Position numbers and translations under genes: made by a program. From positions 58,283 to 122,282 of the forward strand of contig DAOLFG010000007.1 in NCBI GenBank assembly GCA_035326425.1: a stretch of 64,000 bases of DNA, read 5' to 3'. The notes under the pieces are model-generated. The model saw only the letters and a program-made list of their open reading frames with translations. It did not search any database and was not told the DNA's origin. The stretch comes from CALKJU01 sp035326425 (GTDB taxonomy: Bacteria > Pseudomonadota > Alphaproteobacteria > Geminicoccales > Geminicoccaceae). Positions 24,473 through 33,201 of this stretch are shown piece after piece; the first letter of the stretch is position 1; every line of letters begins with the position of its first letter.

Positions 24473-25123
24473 CTATGACGCCGGCGTGTCGCCGCCGCCC
24501 AGGGCGGCCGTCCACAGCACCCCCAGCACCGGCCGGGCGCCGGCGACCCTGACCGCCCGCAGCGTCGGCGCGGCATAGGCGCCGAGATCGAACAGCTCCG
24601 GATCGCTGGCCGGCAGCAGCCGCCGCAGGATCGTCCGGCCGTCGGCCAGCGTCGCCAGCACGTCGCGGCCCAGCAGCGGCCAGGGCTCCCGGTCGGGCCC
24701 GCCCGGCACCAGGGCCAGCTGGCCGATGCGCAGCACCGGCGCCATGCCGTCGTCGTCGATCGCGACGCCGGCAAAGCGTTCTGCGGCAAGCCGCAGCGGC
24801 TGGACGCCGGGATCGCCCTCCTGGCGCGTCAGCAGCCCGCCGGGTCCGATCCGGCCGAGCAGCGGCACGCCGGCGCGGCCGTCGCGCCGCCCGAAGGCGA
24901 GATATTCGGGCGTCGTGCCCAAGACCTCGGCCAGCCGCTCGACGATGTCGCGCGGCGGCGCGTATTCATCGCGCTCGTAGGGTCCGATGGCCGTCTGGTG
25001 GCGGCCGATCCGCTGCGCCAGCTCGAGCTGGCTCATCTCCCGCGACAGGCGAAGGCTCCGCAGGCGGCCGCCGAAGCTGCCCTGGCCCGAACGTCCCGCA
25101 CCGCTCTTCTTCGAGCTCTCCAT
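24473..25123 (-). CDS. XRE-family regulator with C-terminal S24/LexA-like domain
   Basis: A 216-residue protein with an N-terminal Cro/CI helix-turn-helix (LRSLRLSREMSQLELAQRIG and AIGPYERDEYAPPRD, residues ~20-75) and a C-terminal beta-rich region resembling LexA/S24 repressors. The Ser of the usual catalytic motif is not evident: the position reads IDDDGMAPVL (in place of DDSMEP), so self-cleavage is doubtful. The ATG at 25123 was chosen since AAGAGA precedes it; a GTG 90 bases upstream is possible. An ATAT-CGCGA-ATAT repeat at 25122-25134 overlaps the start. It lies 86 bases downstream of the penicillin-acylase-family gene. Confidence 0.78.
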   Translation of the reverse strand: MESSKKSGAGRSGQGSFGGRLRSLRLSREMSQLELAQRIGRHQTAIGPYERDEYAPPRDIVERLAEVLGTTPEYLAFGRRDGRAGVPLLGRIGPGGLLTRQEGDPGVQPLRLAAERFAGVAIDDDGMAPVLRIGQLALVPGGPDREPWPLLGRDVLATLADGRTILRRLLPASDPELFDLGAYAAPTLRAVRVAGARPVLGVLWTAALGGGDTPAS

Positions 25124-25209
25124 ATCGCGAATATCTCTTGGATGGACATTCACTTCAAGATTATTTCCAGTCCAGGCACCGGGCCGCGCCGGCAGCGGTC
25201 GCGCTGTGC

Positions 25210-27582
25210 TCAATCGGGTGGCCGCGGCGTCAATATCAGGACTCGCCCGGCCATGGCCTCAACTGTACGGCGCATCGGTACATAAGACCCCACAGCCCAC
25301 AGTTCAGTTAGGTCTTTCCAATGTTCGGAAAGAGGATGGCCTGATTGCCCGCCAGCGGCCACGAACAGCGAGGATTCCGGGTCGGCCAGGTCGACCAGCA
25401 TGCGGTAGGACGGCCCGGTCGAGCCGTGGAATGCCCGCGGCCCGCCGCCGCCCGGATAGTGCGCCACGTTCACCGTGCTGCCGTCGCCCGATCCCGGCAG
25501 GTCGATGCCGAACAGCCGGCCGAGCAGCGGCAGGCTCTCCATCAGCCGATGGCGCATGACGATGCGGTGCGCCTCGCCCCAGCGCCGGGCCCGCCAGTCC
25601 TCGCCCCACTGCTTCCGCATCTCCGCCACCGCCATCCGCCAGGCCAGGGCCACGCGCTGCCCGCAGCTCTCGATCTCCGGCGTCGCGACGTCGTCGCACC
25701 AGATCTGGCGCCCGGTCAGCGCGAGGCGCGTGAAGTCCGGCCTGAGACCGCGATAGGCCTCGAACAGCGGCCCCAGCTCGTCGGCATAGATCGCCACCGC
25801 CAGGGCGTCGTACCAGGCGGCGAAGGCCAGGGGCTCGGGCCGATCCGCCGACATCAGCCGGTCCCATCCGGCCAGGGCCTCGATCAGCTCCGGTGCCGTG
25901 TCCTCCGGCGCCGCCGCCAGCAGGAAGGGCAGGAAATCGTCGGCCAGCGTCGAGCGGATGTCGGCCTGCATGGCGGCGAAACGCTGCAGGTCGAGGCCGC
26001 CCTGCCCGGCCAGCATCGCCTCGATCCGCCGCGCCCGCAGCGCCGGATCCCAGTCGGCCGTGACGAGGTAGGGATAGTCGGGCCCGACCAGGCGGTTGTT
26101 GGCGTTGACGATCTGCCCGGACGGCGGGTCGACGGTGCGCGGCAGCGCCTCGAACGGGATCGTGCCGATCCAGTCGGCGGCACCGTCCCAGCCCGGCACC
26201 GGCAGCCGGCCGTCGCCGCCGCGCCGGATCGGCACCCGCCCCGGTGCCACGAGGCCGATCCGGCCGTCGCGGGTCGCCCAGGTGACGTTCTGCTGCGGGC
26301 TGGCGAACGGCCGCAACGCCTCGTCCAACCACTCGCCATCGGCGGCGGTGGCGAGGCCCAGCCCGGCCAGCAGCGTGACGTCGTCGTCGGCGAGCGCCGT
26401 CCAGGCCAGCGCCAGCACCTTGCCCTCGCCGGCCAAGGCCGCCGCCGGCGGCACGAGATCGGAGATCACCGGCCCGTGCCGGGTCTCGCGCACCACCAGC
26501 CGCTCGGAGCCGCCGCCGCGCACGCCGATCGCCTCCTCGCGCACCGCGAAGGCGGCACTGCCCTCGGGCGTCAGGTAGCGGCCGGAATCGGCGGGATCGA
26601 TCCGCTCGACGAACAGGTCCTGGGTGTCCGGGCCGGTATTGGTCAGGCCCCAGGCGAGGTCGGCGTTGCGGCCGGACACCACGATCGGCATCGACGGCAT
26701 GGTGCCGCCGATCACCGACAGGCCCGGCGCCTCGAGGCCGGCCAGGTACCAGATGCCCGGCACCTGCAGGCCGAGATGCGGGTCGTTGGCGAGCAGCGGC
26801 CGTCCGCTGGCGGTGCGGCTGCCGTCGACCACCCAGACGTTGGAGCCCAGCCCCGGCGGCGGCTCGGACGGCAGCGCCGCGGCGAGGCCATCGAGATCGA
26901 GCCCGGCCAGCGTCCGCCGCAGCGCCGCGATCGTCACCGGCGTGTCGGCCGGCTGGTCCGGGAACAGGTCGGCCAGCTGCTCCGCCGTCAGCCACTGCGC
27001 CAACCGGGCGCGCAGCAGCTCGGCGCGCCAGTTGCCGCCGAGATCGAGCGCCATCAGCCGGGTGAACACCAGGCTGTCCTCGATCCGCCAGGGCTCGGGC
27101 GTATGCCACAGAAGCTGGAACTCGGGCGGCAGCGGCCAGCGCCGCGTGGCGAGGAAGGCGTTGACGCCCGCGGCATAGGCCCCGAGCAGCCGGCGGGCCT
27201 CGGCGGGCAGGTGGGCCGCCGAGGCCTCGGCGTGGCGGTAGAGTCCGAGCAGCCGCATGAAGCGGTCGACCGGCAGCGCCGCCTCGCCCGCGATCTCGGC
27301 CAGCCGGCCCTGGGCGATGCGCCGGTTCATCTCCATCTGCCACAGCCGGTCCTGGGCATGGGCGAAGCCCAGGCCGAAATAGGCGTCGGCGGGGCTCTGC
27401 GCCCGGATGCGCGGGATGCCCCAGGCGTCGCGCCGGATCTCGACCTCGGCCTCCGGCCCCGGCACCGCGATCCGGCCGGCCCGCTGCGGCAGCGATCCCC
27501 AGGCCAGGAAGGCCCCCGCCGCCAGTGCCGCGACGATCAGGCCGGCGGCGGCGAGCAGCAGGCGGCCCAGGATGCGCCGCAA
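25210..27582 (-). CDS. Penicillin acylase family protein (Ntn hydrolase)
   Basis: A 790-residue precursor. An N-terminal membrane/signal segment is followed by the alpha subunit region (GIPRIRAQSPADAYFGLGFAHAQDR, quoted in part: FGLGFAHAQDRLWQME near residue 70). The autoprocessing nucleophile S247 lies in PGLGSNVWVVDG, after which the beta subunit runs to the C-terminus. These enzymes are exported, self-cleave, and hydrolyse amide-linked acyl groups such as beta-lactam side chains or acyl-homoserine lactones. The substrate here is unknown. It lies in the same direction as, and 2 bases after, the HAD phosphatase gene. Confidence 0.92.
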   Translation of the reverse strand: MRRILGRLLLAAAGLIVAALAAGAFLAWGSLPQRAGRIAVPGPEAEVEIRRDAWGIPRIRAQSPADAYFGLGFAHAQDRLWQMEMNRRIAQGRLAEIAGEAALPVDRFMRLLGLYRHAEASAAHLPAEARRLLGAYAAGVNAFLATRRWPLPPEFQLLWHTPEPWRIEDSLVFTRLMALDLGGNWRAELLRARLAQWLTAEQLADLFPDQPADTPVTIAALRRTLAGLDLDGLAAALPSEPPPGLGSNVWVVDGSRTASGRPLLANDPHLGLQVPGIWYLAGLEAPGLSVIGGTMPSMPIVVSGRNADLAWGLTNTGPDTQDLFVERIDPADSGRYLTPEGSAAFAVREEAIGVRGGGSERLVVRETRHGPVISDLVPPAAALAGEGKVLALAWTALADDDVTLLAGLGLATAADGEWLDEALRPFASPQQNVTWATRDGRIGLVAPGRVPIRRGGDGRLPVPGWDGAADWIGTIPFEALPRTVDPPSGQIVNANNRLVGPDYPYLVTADWDPALRARRIEAMLAGQGGLDLQRFAAMQADIRSTLADDFLPFLLAAAPEDTAPELIEALAGWDRLMSADRPEPLAFAAWYDALAVAIYADELGPLFEAYRGLRPDFTRLALTGRQIWCDDVATPEIESCGQRVALAWRMAVAEMRKQWGEDWRARRWGEAHRIVMRHRLMESLPLLGRLFGIDLPGSGDGSTVNVAHYPGGGGPRAFHGSTGPSYRMLVDLADPESSLFVAAGGQSGHPLSEHWKDLTELWAVGSYVPMRRTVEAMAGRVLILTPRPPD

Positions 27583-27586
27583 CCTC

Positions 27587-28207
27587 TCAGCTCAGCAGCC
27601 CCAGCGCCCGCAATTCCGATTCGAGCCCAGTAGCGTGGTGGAACTGGTGCGCGTGCATGCCGATGCGCCGCGCCGTCGCCACATTGTGCGGCGCGTCGTC
27701 GATGAACAGGCATTGCGCCGGCTCGGCGCCGATGGCCGCCAGCGCGTGCCGGAAGATCGGCTCCTCGGGCTTGACCATCCGGAGGTCGCCCGAGACGAAG
27801 ATATCGCGGAACAGGTTCAGGAAGGCATAAGGCGGCTCGTGGCGCACCAGCGCGAAGGTCTCGGCCGACCAGTTGGTGATGGCCCAGAGCGGCGTGCCCC
27901 GGCCGTGCAGGGCCTCGAGCAGCGCCACGGTCTCGGGCATCGGCCCGCCGATCATCTCGATCCAGCGGTCGAAATAGGCGCGGATCAGCGCCTCCTTGTG
28001 CGGATGCTGCGCCACCAGCTCCGCCGTCGCCTCGGCCAGCGGCACGCCGGCATCCGCCGTCAGGTTCCAGGCCGGGCTGCAGATCTCCTTGAGGAAATAC
28101 TCGCGCTCGGCCTCGTCCTCGATCAGCGAGCGGTAGAGATGCCGCGGGTTCCAGTCGATCAGCACGCCGCCGAGATCGAACACGACGATGGAGGGATTGG
28201 GCGCCAA
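27587..28207 (-). CDS. HAD-superfamily phosphatase (YihX-like), TTG start
   Basis: A 206-residue HAD hydrolase. Motif I is FDLGGVLIDWNP (nucleophile Asp near residue 11), motif II is AITNWS, motif III is the Lys in RMVKPEEPIF, and motif IV is CLFIDDAPHN. The cap and motif pattern resemble YihX sugar-phosphate phosphatases. The start is TTG at 28207 with GAGGTGA six bases upstream; there is no ATG before motif I. It is divergent from the ABC exporter gene and upstream of the penicillin-acylase-family gene on the same strand. Confidence 0.88.
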   Translation of the reverse strand: MAPNPSIVVFDLGGVLIDWNPRHLYRSLIEDEAEREYFLKEICSPAWNLTADAGVPLAEATAELVAQHPHKEALIRAYFDRWIEMIGGPMPETVALLEALHGRGTPLWAITNWSAETFALVRHEPPYAFLNLFRDIFVSGDLRMVKPEEPIFRHALAAIGAEPAQCLFIDDAPHNVATARRIGMHAHQFHHATGLESELRALGLLS

Positions 28208-28438
28208 GGCGTCACCTCGGGAGGGTTGGAAGGCGGCGGCGAACGTAGGGGAGACGCCTCCGTCGGGAAAGCCCGGGACCAGCGACCCGCATGGCGATAA
28301 GACCGCGCCGGTTGAATGCGGAGCCAAGCTTGCGATATGTGCGCAGCGCGGCGTCGATACCTCGCGCTCGGCGATCGTCACGCGGCCAGGCATGACGAGT
28401 TCCAAAAAGGCAAAGACGGCTGCGGCTATCGGGATCTC

Positions 28439-30124
28439 ATGCTCGGCGTCATCCGCATCTTTCTGTCGACCGGGGGCATCTATCGTTGGATCGTCCTGGG
28501 TGCCGTGCTGCTGGGAGCCTTGGCCGAAGGGCTCGGTCTCGCCAGCCTGCTGCCGCTGATCAGCGTGGCGCTCGACCAGTCGGCCGTCGGCGATTCTCGG
28601 ATCTCCGCGATGGTGGTCGATCTGCTCGCGACCATCGGGGTGATGCCCGACCTCGAATCGCTCCTGGTCTTCATTGTGGTGATGATCTTCATCAAGGCGG
28701 CGCTGACGCTGACCACCCAGCGCACCATCAACTATGCGGTCTCGGACGTCGCCGCCGACTTCCGCCGCCGGTTGATGGAAACCATTCTCCAGGTCAGATG
28801 GTCGTACTTCACCCGCCAACCCATCGGGCGCCTCGCCAACGCCATCAGCCTCGATTCCGCGCGCTCGGCCGACGCCTTCCAGCTCGCGGCCAACTTCATT
28901 GCCATCTCGATGCAGTCCCTGGCCTACGTGCTGATCGCGCTCTACGCCTCGTGGCAGCTGGCGGCGGTCGGGCTCGTCGCCGGACTGATCACCATCGCCG
29001 TCCTGGCCCCGCTCATCCAGCGCACCCGCACCCACAGCAAGCGACAGCGCAAGCGTACGGAAGACCTCGTCAGGCTGACCACCGACACGCTGGGCAGCAT
29101 CAAGCCGCTGCTGGCGATGTCGCGCCACTGGCATTTCGCGTCGTTCTACAACGAGAAGGTGCGAGATCTGCGGCGTGCGCTGCGCCGGCAGGCCCTGAGC
29201 AAGTATCTGATGAAGAGCATTCGGGAGCCGTTGCTGGCGGTCCTGATCGCCGGGGGCTTCTATGTCGCCTACAAGAAGCTCGATGTCGGCATCCCCGAGC
29301 TCGTGGTGATGGGGATCGTGTTTCGGCGGCTGGTCTCGGCCATGGGCGAGGCCCAGGAGCAGCTCCAGGCGGCCGTGGCGGTCGAGGCTTCGTTCTGGTC
29401 CGTTCACAACCTGATCACCGAAGCCGAGAGCCAGCGCGAGGTCAATCGCGGCGGGCGCGAGCCCACGCTCGACCGCGGCATAGCGCTCGACGATGTCAGC
29501 TTCGGCTATGACGAGCACAGGCTGGTGCTGGAGCGGTTCAACATGGTCGCGCCGGCCGGGAAGCTGACGGTCCTGGGCGGCGTTTCGGGCGGCGGCAAGA
29601 CCACGATCACGGACCTGATCCTCGGCCTGCACGAGCCCCTCTCGGGCCGCGTGCTGGTGGACGGGACGCCGCTGACCGAGATCGACCTGAAGCGCTGGCG
29701 GTCCATGGTCGGGTATGTCCCGCAGGAGCTGGGCCTGTTCCACGAGTCCATTCTCGCCAATGTGACGCTGGGAGACCCGACGATCTCGGAGGAGGCGGTG
29801 AAGCGTGCCCTGGCGCGGGCGGGGGTCCTGGAGTTCGTCGCGGCGCTGCCGGAGGGCCTGCACACCGATGTGGGCGAGCGCGGATCGCGTCTGTCGGGCG
29901 GGCAGCGGCAGCGCATAGCCCTGGCTCGCGCGCTGGTGCTGGAGCCCAAGCTCCTGATCCTGGACGAGGTCAGCAGCGCCCTGGACCCGGATACCGAGGC
30001 CGAGATTTGTGCCAACGTCCGCGAGCTGGCCGGAAGCTGCACGATCATCGCCATCACCCACCGCCCGATCTGGATCGAGATGGCCGATCAGGTCTATCGC
30101 GTCGGCCTCGATGAAGCCGCCTGA
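28439..30124 (+). CDS. ABC exporter, fused permease-ATPase (lipid/oligosaccharide flippase-like)
   Basis: A 561-residue half-transporter. Six membrane helices (residues ~10-300) are followed by an ATPase domain with Walker A GGVSGGGKTT near residue 380, signature LSGGQRQRIALARAL, Walker B LLILDEVSSALD, and H-loop AITHRP. It resembles MsbA/PglK-type exporters of lipids or lipid-linked sugars. A GT4 glycosyltransferase gene begins inside its 3' end (14-base overlap), so the pair probably exports and builds a surface glycan. The ATG at 28439 is preferred because the membrane domain begins there; an upstream start would add an unconserved Arg-rich tail. Confidence 0.88.
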   Translation: MLGVIRIFLSTGGIYRWIVLGAVLLGALAEGLGLASLLPLISVALDQSAVGDSRISAMVVDLLATIGVMPDLESLLVFIVVMIFIKAALTLTTQRTINYAVSDVAADFRRRLMETILQVRWSYFTRQPIGRLANAISLDSARSADAFQLAANFIAISMQSLAYVLIALYASWQLAAVGLVAGLITIAVLAPLIQRTRTHSKRQRKRTEDLVRLTTDTLGSIKPLLAMSRHWHFASFYNEKVRDLRRALRRQALSKYLMKSIREPLLAVLIAGGFYVAYKKLDVGIPELVVMGIVFRRLVSAMGEAQEQLQAAVAVEASFWSVHNLITEAESQREVNRGGREPTLDRGIALDDVSFGYDEHRLVLERFNMVAPAGKLTVLGGVSGGGKTTITDLILGLHEPLSGRVLVDGTPLTEIDLKRWRSMVGYVPQELGLFHESILANVTLGDPTISEEAVKRALARAGVLEFVAALPEGLHTDVGERGSRLSGGQRQRIALARALVLEPKLLILDEVSSALDPDTEAEICANVRELAGSCTIIAITHRPIWIEMADQVYRVGLDEAA

Positions 30125-31367
30125 TCCGGCCGGTCGGCCCGACGTCGCCATCTATCTCGAGAATCTGGAGGGTGGCGGGGTCCAGGCGATCTGCCTGAAC
30201 ATCGCGCGCGAGCTGCTCGCGCGCGGCCGCCGGCCGACGCTGGTCGTGAGTGAAAGCGACGGCGCGTTGCGGGCAGACGTGCCGGCGGCGATCGGGATCA
30301 CCGAGGTGCGGGCCTCGTCCCGCCTGGCCACGCTGCGTCGGATCATGCGGCTCGGGGGCATGCCGCCAGCCCTGCCGGCCGCGATTCTGTGGCATCGCGA
30401 CGACGATGCCTCCCTGCGGCACGTCCCGGCACTCGCCGACTATCTGGCGGCGACGCGACCCCACACCCTGCTGGCGGCGACGCCGTTCCGCAATCTCGAG
30501 GCGCTGCTGGCCTGCCGCCTCGTCGCGCAGCCGCCACGCCTGCTCGTCACCGAGCACAACGACCTCGGGGCGGGACATCCGCTGGGCCAGGGTTCGGTGG
30601 GTCTATCCCTCGCGGCGTTGCAGCGTCGGCTCTATCCCGGTGCGGACGCGATCGTCGCGGTATCCCGCGGCGTGGCCGCCGACATCGTCCGGCGGTCGGG
30701 AATAGCGCCCAACCGTGTCGAAGTGGTCTACAACCCGGTCGTGATCCCGCGACTGCCCGCCCTGGCTGCCGAGCCCGTGGCCCATCCGTGGCTGGCCGAG
30801 CCCGGACCGCCGGTCGTGCTCGGCGTCGGTCGGCTGAGCGCGGCCAAGGACTTCCACATGCTGGTCCGGGCATTCGTGCGACTGCGCCGACGCGTTCCGG
30901 CGCGCCTCGTCATCATCGGCCAGGACAAGAGTGCCGCGAAGACCGCCCGCCGCCACCAGGAGCTCCGCGCCATAGCCGCCGCCGGCGGCGTCGCCGACGA
31001 CGTCGACTTCCCGGGCTTCGTCCGCAATCCGTTCTCCTGGATGGCACGTGCGGCGGTGCTCGGGGTCAGCTCACGCCACGAGGGCTTCTGCAATGTGATC
31101 GCGGAGGCGCTCGCCTGCGGCTGCCCGGTCGTCAGCACGGATTGCCCCAGCGGCCCGGCCGAGATCCTGGAGGATGGGAAATGGGGCCGCTTGGTCCCGG
31201 TCGGTGACGAGGCGACGATGGCCGAAGCCCTGGAGGCAACACTGAACGCCCCCTCGGACCCGGTGAGGCTTCGGGAGCGGGCCGAGCCGTTCACGGTCGC
31301 GGCGGCCGTCGATCGCTATGAGGCCCTGCTGTTCGGCGGCCGAGCCGGCCTCACGCCCGAGAGCTGA
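30111..31367 (+). CDS. GT4-family glycosyltransferase
   Basis: A 418-residue GT-B glycosyltransferase. The N-terminal half has ENLEGGGVQAICLNIARELL. The C-terminal half has GVGRLSAAKDFHMLVRAF, VIIGQDKS and the family 4 motif SRHEGFCNVIAEALACGCPVV with its EX7E glutamates. It transfers a nucleotide-linked sugar in the cytosol, likely to a lipid-linked surface glycan, judging by overlap with the ABC exporter gene. Acceptor and sugar are unknown. Confidence 0.9.
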   Translation: MKPPDPAGRPDVAIYLENLEGGGVQAICLNIARELLARGRRPTLVVSESDGALRADVPAAIGITEVRASSRLATLRRIMRLGGMPPALPAAILWHRDDDASLRHVPALADYLAATRPHTLLAATPFRNLEALLACRLVAQPPRLLVTEHNDLGAGHPLGQGSVGLSLAALQRRLYPGADAIVAVSRGVAADIVRRSGIAPNRVEVVYNPVVIPRLPALAAEPVAHPWLAEPGPPVVLGVGRLSAAKDFHMLVRAFVRLRRRVPARLVIIGQDKSAAKTARRHQELRAIAAAGGVADDVDFPGFVRNPFSWMARAAVLGVSSRHEGFCNVIAEALACGCPVVSTDCPSGPAEILEDGKWGRLVPVGDEATMAEALEATLNAPSDPVRLRERAEPFTVAAAVDRYEALLFGGRAGLTPES

Positions 31368-31386
31368 TCGCCAGCTCCACTCGGCC

Positions 31387-32316
31387 CTATGCCGCCTTCA
31401 GGAAGCCCTCGCCCGGCCGCGGCAGCGGCGGTGTCTTGGCGACCACCTCGAGGGCGTCGTGGCGGACATGGTTCTGCCGCATCTCCTCCTTCACCATCGC
31501 CTCGGTGACGATGCCCTGCTCCAGGCACTCCTTGAGCAGGCCGAAGAACAGCTGCTCCTGGCGCTTGTCGGGATGGGACTTGTAGGTGCCGGCGAGCGCA
31601 TAGTCGCCGAACAGCGCCGTGCGCGCCCGGCGCACCCAGCCCTTCGGCGGGAACAGCCGGAACTTGTCGGCCTCGACGAAGTCGATCGGCAGGCCGCTCT
31701 TCCAGGGCTGCGTGTGGCGCTTGGTGTTGTGCAGAAGGCGCGTCTTGCCGTCGAGATGGTCGAAATCGTTCCACTCGGGCTCGAAGATGCCGATGGTGGC
31801 AGGGTCCTCGTGCTTCAGCTCGATCCAGTCGATGTAGTCGAGCGTGCCCTCGAACAGCTTGTTGAAGTTGGTCTCGACGTGCCAGTGCTTCAGCCTGGCG
31901 TTGTCCATCAGCATGCAGCTGGTGGCGTAGTGGCCGGGCTGGTCCTCCTTGCCCGGCCGCTTGCGGCACATGATGGCATGAGCACCCATGTCGCGGGTCA
32001 GCAGCTCGTAGATGTCGCCGACGGCGAAGATGTCGGGATCGACCACCACCGAGCGGCCCTGGTAGCCCATCAGCTCGGGCGGCATGAAGCGCAGCGGCGT
32101 GAACGACTGCAGATCCTCCATCCGCCAGGTCTGCATCCGGCCGCCGCGCAGGAACTTCTGGCCCTCGCGGCCGCGCAGGAAGGCATGGTCCTGCGTATGG
32201 ATCAGCTCGATGCGCAGCTTGTCGGCGTGGCGCGAATGACGCCGCATCGAGTATGCCGAGACCAGCGCCCCGACATACTGCTTGTGATTGGTATGAATAA
32301 AGACGCCGAAGTCCAT
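31387..32316 (-). CDS. GT8-like glycosyltransferase
   Basis: A 309-residue GT-A-fold protein. It opens MDFGVFIHTNHKQYVGALVS and has the DxD-type motif VVVDPDIFAVGDIYEL near residue 90, followed by HYATSCMLMDNARLKHW. This pattern resembles GT8 or related nucleotide-sugar transferases. The ATG at 32316 follows AGAGGCGGGCAG and fits the fold start. It is convergent with the GT4 gene and divergent from the unknown gene at 32400. Confidence 0.7.
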   Translation of the reverse strand: MDFGVFIHTNHKQYVGALVSAYSMRRHSRHADKLRIELIHTQDHAFLRGREGQKFLRGGRMQTWRMEDLQSFTPLRFMPPELMGYQGRSVVVDPDIFAVGDIYELLTRDMGAHAIMCRKRPGKEDQPGHYATSCMLMDNARLKHWHVETNFNKLFEGTLDYIDWIELKHEDPATIGIFEPEWNDFDHLDGKTRLLHNTKRHTQPWKSGLPIDFVEADKFRLFPPKGWVRRARTALFGDYALAGTYKSHPDKRQEQLFFGLLKECLEQGIVTEAMVKEEMRQNHVRHDALEVVAKTPPLPRPGEGFLKAA

Positions 32317-32399
32317 CGCTGCCCGCCTCTCGCATCCTCGCCTTGCGAGGCCCATCCTCAGATAGCAGCCGGGCGGCGGCGCAACAAGGTCGGCAACCT

Positions 32400-33098
32400 G
32401 TGACAACCTTGCTCGTCTTGGGTGCCAAGCCCGACCCGGCGCTGCCGCCGGCCGGCGGCTTCGACGCCGTCGCCTGCGCCAACGCTTCGGGCTGGAGTGC
32501 CGGCCGCGCCGGCCTGCCGAAGCCCGCCTACACGGTGATGACCGCCCAGCTCACCGACGGCAGCGACGCCGGCCACCTGCGCCTCGACAGCCTGGCCGGC
32601 CTCTCGACAGGCGATCTCGTCTACTATCCGCGCCCGCACCAGGGCTGGCGCGCCCTGCTCAAGCCGAAGCTGCGCCGCATGCGCGCCCATGTGCTGAAGC
32701 GCGAGCTCTCGGCGCGCGGCTACCGCTGGGACCGCTTCGTCGAGCACCCCAACGCCTGGTATCTGGACCGCGTCCGCGAGCTGTGCGGCGATGCGCCCGA
32801 GGTCGCGGCCCAGATCGCCACGAAGCTGCCTTCCTCGGGCATGGTGGCGGTGGCGATGGGCCTGATCGACGGCCGCTGGAACCGCGTCGTCCTCGCCGGC
32901 TTCAGCTTCGAGCTGACCCAGGCTTTCGGCGTCGACCCGGAGATCGCCCGCCGCGGCACGGCGACGAGTGCCCATCGCGACACCGACGTGCTGGTCCTGC
33001 GCCGGCTCGTCGAGCGCGGCCTGCCGCTGGCGACGACGGAGACGACCGTGCACGCGGCGGCAGGCGTGCCGATGTTGCAGAACAACGGAGAGCGATGA
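32400..33098 (+). CDS. Conserved hypothetical protein next to glycan genes
   Basis: I do not recognise this 232-residue cytoplasmic protein. It opens VTTLLVLGAKPDPALP followed by FDAVACANASGWSAGRAG, which looks like a Rossmann-type start, and later has SSGMVAVAMGLIDGRWN and VVLAGFSFELTQAFG. The TTLLVLGAKP and VACANASG stretches resemble those in small glycan/sialyltransferase-type proteins, but I would not assign a function. The GTG at 32400 is the start that precedes the conserved part. It is divergent from the GT8-like gene and is followed by a Uma2 relic. Confidence 0.55.
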   Translation: MTTLLVLGAKPDPALPPAGGFDAVACANASGWSAGRAGLPKPAYTVMTAQLTDGSDAGHLRLDSLAGLSTGDLVYYPRPHQGWRALLKPKLRRMRAHVLKRELSARGYRWDRFVEHPNAWYLDRVRELCGDAPEVAAQIATKLPSSGMVAVAMGLIDGRWNRVVLAGFSFELTQAFGVDPEIARRGTATSAHRDTDVLVLRRLVERGLPLATTETTVHAAAGVPMLQNNGER

Positions 33099-33099
33099 T

Positions 33100-33201
33100 G
33101 CCTCTGTCCTCGGCTTGGAAGGCGAGCTGATGCTGCCGGAGATCGGCGTCACGCTCGGCATGGCCGAGATCTACGAGGACGTCGAGGTCGAGGCGGCTTA
33201 G
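33100..33201 (+). pseudogene. C-terminal relic of a Uma2-family endonuclease
   Basis: In one plus frame ending at a TAG (33199-33201) the sequence reads LGLEGELMLPEIGVTLGMAE, ending IYEDVEVEAA. This matches the typical C-terminal tail of Uma2 (DUF820) restriction-like endonuclease proteins. Nothing upstream in this frame is Uma2-like, so only the tail survives. It overlaps the end of the convergent decarboxylase gene by four bases. Confidence 0.55.
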
